Below are positions 58,548 to 64,000 of a stretch of DNA of 64,000 nt, one piece after another. The notes under the pieces were generated by a model. It had not been told where the DNA came from, made no database searches, and saw only the letters and a program-made list of their open reading frames with translations. The stretch is from Solirubrobacter ginsenosidimutans (GTDB lineage Bacteria; Actinomycetota; Thermoleophilia; Solirubrobacterales; Solirubrobacteraceae). Where the stretch lies: the NCBI RefSeq assembly GCF_027587205.1, contig NZ_JAPDOD010000033.1, positions 43,765 through 107,764 of the forward strand, read 5' to 3'. The translations under genes were made by a program, and so were the position numbers. Each line of letters starts with the position of its first letter. Positions within the stretch are counted from its first letter, which is position 1.

Positions 58548-60713
58548 TTGTCGGTTTCCCCTAAGAGTCGCTGGCGCGGCTGGACCACAGGGGTCCTGCT
58601 CGCCCTTGCGGTTCCACTCGCGACGGGCGGTTCGATCGCCCAAGCGACGCCGACGGCCCAGGCACGCCTCGCTTCTGTGGCGATGAAGACTCCGGCCAGC
58701 ACGGTCGAAGCGATCGTGCAGTTCAAGCCCGGTCTGTCCGAGCGCAAGGCTCGCGCGCTCGTCCGTTCCCACCACGGTCGCGTCACGGACCGGCTCCCGA
58801 GCCTCAACGGCTTCGCCGTCAAGCTCGCGGCCCGTGACGCGCGGGCGCTGCGGCGGAGCAAGCACGTCGTCAACGTCACGCTCAACACCCGCGTGCGCCC
58901 CACCGGCGTCGACGGCGGCAGCCTCGCGACGACCTACCCGAAGACGGTCGGCGCGGATCAGTTGTGGGCCGCCGGCATCACCGGCAAGGGCGTCGGTGTC
59001 GCGGTCATCGACTCCGGCGTCGGCGGCGACCTCGCGGACTTCAAGAACGCCGACGGCAGCTCGCGCATCACGGCCAACGTGATCGCCAACTCGGACGCGA
59101 CCCGCCCGGGCGACGACGTCGGCCACGGCACCCACGTCGCCGGCATCATCGCCGGCAACTCGTTCAATCGCGACCCTGCCGACCCCGCGCACGGCGCCTA
59201 CATCGGCATCGCTCCCGAGGCCAACCTGATCACGGTCAAGACCGCCGACGACGCCGGTGACTCGACCGTGCTCGACGTCATCACGGCGCTGCAGTTCGTC
59301 GTCGAGCACAAGGACGACCTCAACATCCGCGTCGTCAACCTCTCGGTGGCCTCGGACACCCCCGGCTCCTACCTCGACGACCCGCTCGACGCGGCCGTCG
59401 AGTTCGCCTGGCACTCCGGCATCGTCGTCGTCGCCGCCGCGGGCAACCGCGGGGACGCGGGCGACGCGGTCCAGTACGCCCCGGGCAACGACCCGTACGT
59501 GATCTCCGTCGGCGCCACGGACGAGGGCAACACGCTCGACCCGACCGACGACACGACCGCGACGTTCTCGAGCCGCGGCACCACCCAGGACGGCTTCGCG
59601 AAGCCGGACGTGTCCGCTCCCGGCGCGCGGATCGTCGCGCCGCTGGCCCTGGGCAGCGCGTTTGCGGCCCTGTGCCCGGCGTGTGTCGTCGGCGGCGAGT
59701 ACCTGCGCATCGGCGGCACGTCGATGTCGGCCCCGGTCGTCTCCGGCGCCGCGGCACTCCTGCTGCAGGCTCGCCCCGAGCTCAACCCCGACGAGGTCAA
59801 GGCGCTCCTGGTCCAGAACCCCAGCGTGGCGTCCGGTGGCGTCGACCTCGGCGCGGCCGACGGCTTCGCGGTCCTGGCGGGCGCGACGGTGACCAACACC
59901 GGCCCGTCGACGATCGACGGTGGCCTCGGCGTCAGCCCGGGCACGGCGGTGACCGGCCTCGTCGCCGGGACCGTCAGCGGGGCGACACACGCAGCCGACG
60001 CCGCCTCGCTGAAGGCGAAGGCCGACCTCGCGACCGCGTACGTCGCGGTCGCCAACCGCGCCCCGAGCACGCCGGTCCCCGCGGACCTCGGCGGGCGCAC
60101 GCTCACACCGGGCGTCTACGGGTCCGCGTCCTCACTCGGGTTGACGGGAACCGTCACGCTCGACGCCGGCGGCGATCCGAACGCCGTCTTCGTCTTCCAG
60201 GCGGGGTCGACGCTGATCACCGCCTCGGGTGCCCGCGTGCGCCTGGCCAACGGGGCACAGCCCTGCAACGTGTTCTGGCAGGTCGGAAGCTCCGCGACGC
60301 TCGGGAGCGGCACCGTCTTCGCCGGCAACATCCTCGCGCTGGCGTCGATCACGATGAACGCCGGCGTCGAGCTGACCGGGCGAGCGCTCGCTCGCACCGC
60401 CGCGGTGACGATGATCGATGACACGGTCACCGCCCCGCACTGCACGGGCGAGCTCAACGTCGCCCGCGCCCTGCCGGCGGAACCAGGCGGCGGCGCCAAC
60501 GCGGGCCTGAGCCCGAACCACTCCGTCGAGCAGGCGCTCGTCGAGGCCGGGCTCGACCCCACACGCGCGAACTGGAGCAAGTCGACGTGGAGCAAGTCGA
60601 CCTGGTCGAAGTCGACGTGGAGCAAATCGACCTGGTCGAAGTCCACCTGGTCCTCGGAAGACGAGCTCGCCGCCCCGTGGGCGCGTTCGACCTGGACGGC
60701 GCTCAACCCGTAG
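58548..60713 (+). CDS. Secreted S8 subtilase with inserted DUF3494 (ice-binding-type) domain and WSKST tail
   Basis: The protein has 721 residues from TTG 58548, with GGAGG 10 bases upstream; no better start was found. A signal peptide (GVLLALAVPLATGGSIAQAT) is followed by an inhibitor-I9-like propeptide (EAIVQFKPGLSERKARALVR). The S8 domain has Asp155 (VIDSGVGGD), His193 (GHGTHVAG) and Ser392 (GGTSMSAPVVSG). Residues ~439-631 are a DUF3494 domain (FAVLAGATVTNTGPSTIDGG, TLTPGVYGSASSLGLTGT, NVFWQVGSSATLGSGTVFAG). Then come ANAGLSPNHSVEQALVEAGL and five WSKST repeats. In related actinobacterial subtilases the body runs directly into that tail, so DUF3494 looks inserted. Confidence 0.92.
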   Translation: MSVSPKSRWRGWTTGVLLALAVPLATGGSIAQATPTAQARLASVAMKTPASTVEAIVQFKPGLSERKARALVRSHHGRVTDRLPSLNGFAVKLAARDARALRRSKHVVNVTLNTRVRPTGVDGGSLATTYPKTVGADQLWAAGITGKGVGVAVIDSGVGGDLADFKNADGSSRITANVIANSDATRPGDDVGHGTHVAGIIAGNSFNRDPADPAHGAYIGIAPEANLITVKTADDAGDSTVLDVITALQFVVEHKDDLNIRVVNLSVASDTPGSYLDDPLDAAVEFAWHSGIVVVAAAGNRGDAGDAVQYAPGNDPYVISVGATDEGNTLDPTDDTTATFSSRGTTQDGFAKPDVSAPGARIVAPLALGSAFAALCPACVVGGEYLRIGGTSMSAPVVSGAAALLLQARPELNPDEVKALLVQNPSVASGGVDLGAADGFAVLAGATVTNTGPSTIDGGLGVSPGTAVTGLVAGTVSGATHAADAASLKAKADLATAYVAVANRAPSTPVPADLGGRTLTPGVYGSASSLGLTGTVTLDAGGDPNAVFVFQAGSTLITASGARVRLANGAQPCNVFWQVGSSATLGSGTVFAGNILALASITMNAGVELTGRALARTAAVTMIDDTVTAPHCTGELNVARALPAEPGGGANAGLSPNHSVEQALVEAGLDPTRANWSKSTWSKSTWSKSTWSKSTWSKSTWSSEDELAAPWARSTWTALNP

Positions 60714-60726
60714 CGCCAAAGCGCCG

Positions 60727-63264
60727 ATGAGAGCTCGAGTGGGCATCCACACAATTCGCCGGAAGCTGGGATCGATCGAATCGGTGTGGTGGCTCAACGC
60801 CGTCATCGGCGCGAGCTCGTTGGCGCTGTACGTCCTCTGCATCCGTTCTCTGGGCCCGATTCAGGGCCCGGAGATCACGTGGTGGTGGACGCTCGGTGTC
60901 ATGGTCTTCGTCACCGAGCGCTGGCCGGTCGAGTTGGAGTTCCGGCGCAGCAATCACTCCTTCTCGCTGACCGACATCCCGGTGACGCTGGCGCTCCTGT
61001 TCGCGACCGGCACGCACGCCTTCGTCGCGGTGATGGGCGGCGCGCTCGTCGCGCTGCTGCTACGCCGGCTGCCGCCGATCAAGTTCGCCCTGAACCTCGC
61101 GCAGTTCGGGCTGGTCACGGCTGTGCTGATCGTCGGTGTGCACCTGGCCGCCTCTTTCGACCCCGGCTTCGGCTGGGTCACCTGGAGTGCCGTGCTCGCC
61201 GCGAGCCTGGTCGGCGGCATGCTGACGACGGCGCAGATCATCGCCGCGATCGCGCTGACCGAAGGGCACGTCTCACGCGCTCGGGTGCGCGAGATGTTCG
61301 GCCTGGACCTGGTGGTCACGCTGACCGGCGCGACGATGGCGCTCGTCTGCGGCATCCTCTGGATCGAGCGGCCCGCGGCGACTCCGCTGCTGCTGATCCC
61401 GATCGTGATCGCCGCCCTCGGCTACCGCGCGTACGTCCAGGAACGCCAGGGCCGCGAGAAGGTCACGACGCTCTTCGAGGTCAACCGCACCCTCTCCGAG
61501 TCACCCGAGGTCGCCGTCGCGCTCGACGGACTGCTCGAACGGGCCCTCGAGGCCTTCCACGCCGAGCAGGCCGAGGTCATCCTCTTCGCCGCCGACGGTG
61601 GCCCGCCGCTGCGCACCAGCCTCGGCCCGGGCGTCGCGCGCGAGTCGATGGCGACCGTCGAGGAGGCCGCGGCCACCGCATTGCGCACGTGCGCCGCGAG
61701 CTCCGAGGCCGCGGTGGCGCTGGCCGAGCCGTTCCCGGCGACGCTTGACCCTTATCTCGGCGACCGCGGCGTCCGGCACGCGATGCTCGGCCTGTTGCGC
61801 GGCAAGGACCGCGTGATCGGGACGATCATGCTCGCGAACCGCTTCGGCCTCTCGCGCGGGTTCACCGACGGCGATCGCGCGCTGTTCGCCACGCTGGCCG
61901 CCAACGCGAGCGCCGCGCTGCAGTTCGATCACCTCGAGCAGGCCGTCTCCGAGCTGCACGACCTGCAGGACGAGCTCCAGCATCAGGCCCACCACGACCC
62001 GCTCACGGGGCTCGCCAACCGCTCGCTGTTCAGTCAGCAGGTGCGCGAAGCGCTCGAGCCCGGCTCCGCGGGCGAGGTGGCCGTGATCTTCCTCGACCTC
62101 GACGACTTCAAGGCGGTCAACGACACGCTCGGACCCGCGGTCGGCGACGAGCTGCTGCGTGGCGTCGCGACCAGGCTGATGCGCTCCGTCCGCAACGACG
62201 ACGTCGTCGCGCGCCTCGGGGGCGACGAGTTCGCGGTGCTCGTCTGCCGCCCGTCGGATGTCGAGGCCGGGGCCGTGGGTCTCGCCGAGCGTGTGCTGCA
62301 GTCGTTCCTGCTCCCGGTCACCGCCGGCGAGGAGCTGCTCAACGTGGGCCTCAGCATCGGCATCGCCACGAGCCAGCACTCGCGCACCTACGCCGAGGAG
62401 CTGCTGCGCGACGCCGACGTCGCCATGTACGCGGCCAAGGAGGGCGGCAAGCGCCGCTTCGCGGTGTTCACGCCCGCGATGCGCGACTCGATCGTCCGCC
62501 GCCACGGCCTCAAGGCCGAGCTCGAGCACGCGATCAAGCAGCGTGAGCTGGTCGTGCAGTACCAGCCGATCGTCGACCTCGCCAGCGGGCAGACCGTGTC
62601 CGTCGAAGCGCTGGTGCGCTGGAACCATCCGGGCCGCGGCCGCATCCCTCCGCTCGAGTTCATTCCGCTCGCGGAGGAGACCGGCCTGATCGTGCCGCTC
62701 GGTCGCTACGTGATGGAGGAGGCGTGTGCGCGCGTCAGCGGGCGCCACCCCGAGCTGCAGGTCCAGGTCAACCTGTCGGCGATCGAGCTCGAGCATCCCG
62801 ACCTGATCGAGTCGGTTGCGGGCGTCATCGCGCGCACCGGCATCGCCCCCGACCGAGTCGTGCTCGAGGTCACCGAGACCCTGCTCGTCAAGGACGCCGT
62901 CCGCGGCGTCGAGACGCTGCAGCAGCTACGGGACCTCGGCGTGCAGCTCGCGCTCGACGACTTCGGCACCGGCTACTCGTCGCTCAGCTACCTGCGCAAC
63001 CTGCCGCTCGACTCCCTGAAGATCGCGCGCGAGTTCGTCGAGGGCCTGGCGTTCTCCGATCACGACGCCGCGTTCGTGCGGTTGATCGTCGGCCTGGCCA
63101 AGACCGTCGGCCTCAAGGTCGTCGCCGAGGGCATCGAGACCCGTGAGCAGCTCGACATGCTGCGTGAGATCGGCTGCGACCTCGGCCAGGGGTACTACTT
63201 CGCCAAGCCGATGGATGCCGACGCGGACTGGCTCGCCGCGGGCATCGGCCCCGCGTTGGTCTAA
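60727..63264 (+). CDS. Membrane-bound GGDEF-EAL (cyclic-di-GMP turnover) protein with GAF-like domain
   Basis: The protein has 845 residues. The N-terminal ~230 form 7-8 hydrophobic segments (MASE-like sensor). A GAF-like region lies near 255-405. GGDEF is intact (RLGGDEFAV, residues 498-502). EAL is intact (E627-A-L, VNLSAIELEHPDLIESV, DDFGTGYSSLSYLRNLPLDS, VVAEGIETREQL). Both synthase and phosphodiesterase motifs look functional, so net activity cannot be judged. The ATG is 13 bases after the subtilase stop, so co-transcription is possible. Confidence 0.93.
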   Translation: MRARVGIHTIRRKLGSIESVWWLNAVIGASSLALYVLCIRSLGPIQGPEITWWWTLGVMVFVTERWPVELEFRRSNHSFSLTDIPVTLALLFATGTHAFVAVMGGALVALLLRRLPPIKFALNLAQFGLVTAVLIVGVHLAASFDPGFGWVTWSAVLAASLVGGMLTTAQIIAAIALTEGHVSRARVREMFGLDLVVTLTGATMALVCGILWIERPAATPLLLIPIVIAALGYRAYVQERQGREKVTTLFEVNRTLSESPEVAVALDGLLERALEAFHAEQAEVILFAADGGPPLRTSLGPGVARESMATVEEAAATALRTCAASSEAAVALAEPFPATLDPYLGDRGVRHAMLGLLRGKDRVIGTIMLANRFGLSRGFTDGDRALFATLAANASAALQFDHLEQAVSELHDLQDELQHQAHHDPLTGLANRSLFSQQVREALEPGSAGEVAVIFLDLDDFKAVNDTLGPAVGDELLRGVATRLMRSVRNDDVVARLGGDEFAVLVCRPSDVEAGAVGLAERVLQSFLLPVTAGEELLNVGLSIGIATSQHSRTYAEELLRDADVAMYAAKEGGKRRFAVFTPAMRDSIVRRHGLKAELEHAIKQRELVVQYQPIVDLASGQTVSVEALVRWNHPGRGRIPPLEFIPLAEETGLIVPLGRYVMEEACARVSGRHPELQVQVNLSAIELEHPDLIESVAGVIARTGIAPDRVVLEVTETLLVKDAVRGVETLQQLRDLGVQLALDDFGTGYSSLSYLRNLPLDSLKIAREFVEGLAFSDHDAAFVRLIVGLAKTVGLKVVAEGIETREQLDMLREIGCDLGQGYYFAKPMDADADWLAAGIGPALV

Positions 63265-63273
63265 GCCCGAGCA

Positions 63274-63666
63274 CTACAGCCGCCGCGAGGACCAGAGCAC
63301 GGCGGCGAGGACGAGCGACACGATCGACGCCACCAGCCCGATCAGCCATCCCTGAGAGCTCTGCGAATCCATGATCGCGGCGATCACCACCGCGATGCCG
63401 ACGATGCCCGCCGTGGCGACGACTCGCATCAGGGGCGCCTCCAGCGGCAGCCGCTTGCGGCGATCGGGGATCATCACCCCAGAACGCTCGGCGCTCGGTC
63501 CCCGGCGGTCCTCCCGCGCCTGCCGCCTGGCTTCACGCTCGCCACCGGGGTCCCTGGACGCGGCGCGTGGATCTTCGACGGCGGCGTCGTGCACGACACG
63601 AACCGGTTCAGGAATGACACCGGGGACCGGGGAGCCGGTCTTCTCGGTGGGGTGCTCGGTCGACAT
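63274..63666 (-). CDS. Small membrane protein of unknown function
   Basis: The protein has 130 residues; GGAAGG precedes the ATG at eight bases. The first ~75 residues are charged (EREARRQAREDRR). Two hydrophobic segments follow (VVATAGIVGIAVVIAAIMDS and GWLIGLVASIVSLVLAAVLW), ending in SSRRL. I recognise no family. It is convergent with the GGDEF-EAL gene. Confidence 0.65.
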   Translation of the reverse strand: MSTEHPTEKTGSPVPGVIPEPVRVVHDAAVEDPRAASRDPGGEREARRQAREDRRGPSAERSGVMIPDRRKRLPLEAPLMRVVATAGIVGIAVVIAAIMDSQSSQGWLIGLVASIVSLVLAAVLWSSRRL

Positions 63667-63831
63667 GTCAGCGACCTTCCCGAGCGTGGGCCGCCAATCT
63701 CGGCGTCCTTACGCTCCCTAGGGGGGATGGCTCTTCCGTCGCTGAGGCGATTCGCAGGAGCGGTGAACGGGCCCTGTGCAACTCGATTCTACTCCCGGAT
63801 GTCCGCGCGGGACCGAGGTCGCCGGCTCCTG

Positions 63832-64000
63832 TTAGACGGCGACGCGCGCGGCGCCTCGGGCCTCGCTGAACAGGTCTGGCAGCGGGCGGCCGGCCTCCCG
63901 CGGGAGCACCAGCACGGGGCACTGGGCGGCATCGACAAGCCGGCGCGAGACGCCGCCGAGCAGCACGCTGCGGAGTGGGCCGTAGCCGCGGGAGCCGCAG
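63832..64000 (-). CDS. Universal stress protein, C-terminal part (5' partial)
   Basis: The minus-strand frame is open from the right edge to TAA at 63832, and 55 residues are visible. GSRGYGPLRSVLLGGVSRRL then VDAAQCPVLVLPRE matches the UspA C-terminal nucleotide-binding motif G-x2-G-x9-G-(S/G) and the final strand CPVLV. About 20 residues (AGRPLPDLFSEARGAARVAV) extend past the usual end. The start lies outside the window. Confidence 0.8.
   Translation of the reverse strand, partial: CGSRGYGPLRSVLLGGVSRRLVDAAQCPVLVLPREAGRPLPDLFSEARGAARVAV

Noticed and set aside
60573..60660. WSKST repeats considered as a CRISPR-like or satellite array
   Set aside because: The repeat unit is 15 bases, in frame and encodes the protein tail of the subtilase; there are no spacers.
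63717..63731. CCTAGGGGGG near the right edge as another copy of the 25-bp element
   Set aside because: The second conserved half is missing.
63668..63922. 84-codon minus-strand frame near the right edge
   Set aside because: It overlaps the true universal stress protein end in another frame and has Arg/Pro/Ala-rich shadow composition.

Overview
This is a GC-rich (roughly 70 % by eye), gene-dense actinobacterial chromosome segment. The protein styles suggest class Thermoleophilia, order Solirubrobacterales (Solirubrobacter/Conexibacter-like). The clues are several large LuxR/AAA regulators of about 900 residues, secreted enzymes with a common C-terminus ending in TLSTTTP, a subtilase with a WSKST-repeat tail, and many alpha/beta hydrolases. 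The placement is inference from style, not from a marker gene. I see no rRNA, tRNA, CRISPR array, transposase or phage gene.

Layout. 1-5.5 kb: the 3' part of a fused isoquinoline-oxidoreductase-like molybdoenzyme, a CDGSH protein, an internally deleted NAD(P)-binding protein, a SnoaL-like protein, an atypical SDR and a LysR regulator. 5.5-18 kb: two LuxR/AAA regulators among alpha/beta hydrolases, a tautomerase, a Dps-like protein, a methyltransferase and a MarR regulator. 18-25 kb: SnoaL and cupin proteins, an ECF sigma factor fused to a zinc-finger/membrane anti-sigma-like region, a secreted GH10 xylanase, a divergent SRPBCC/MarR pair with a palindromic operator, and an MDR oxidoreductase. 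25-33 kb: a decayed amino-acid permease operon, a secreted hydrolase, a translationally coupled LysR-sigma-HdeD operon and a third LuxR/AAA regulator. 33-38.8 kb: an envelope/stress operon (rhomboid, two BON proteins, a DsbA-like protein without cysteines, two YjdF-like membrane proteins), then a PHP protein and a flippase-like protein. 38.8-41.6 kb: three more hydrolases, one with a chimeric 5' end.

41.7-54.3 kb is the most interesting block. It holds two secreted GH78 alpha-L-rhamnosidase-type enzymes, a fourth LuxR/AAA regulator, a DeoR-family repressor and an MFS transporter. Three transcription units here (GH78-A, the DeoR gene with the MFS gene, and GH78-B) are preceded in the same orientation by a 25-bp element identical at 19 of 25 positions. 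I propose a rhamnoside-utilisation regulon controlled by the DeoR protein. Both GH78 proteins carry the same tandem-repeat module, inserted at different places in their architecture. Both share a 131-140-residue C-terminal module ending in TLSTTTP with the xylanase about 20 kb away.

54.2-57.5 kb: a four-gene redox operon (XRE regulator, two aldo/keto reductases, cupin) divergent from an SDR. 58.5-64 kb: a secreted subtilase with an ice-binding-type DUF3494 domain inserted before its repeat tail, a membrane GGDEF-EAL protein, a small membrane protein, and the 3' end of a universal stress protein gene.

Signs of local rearrangement recur: a missing Rossmann segment near 2.9 kb, a coding-like frame broken by TGA near 15.6 kb, the dead permease operon near 25-26 kb, and a chimeric esterase start near 40.6 kb.
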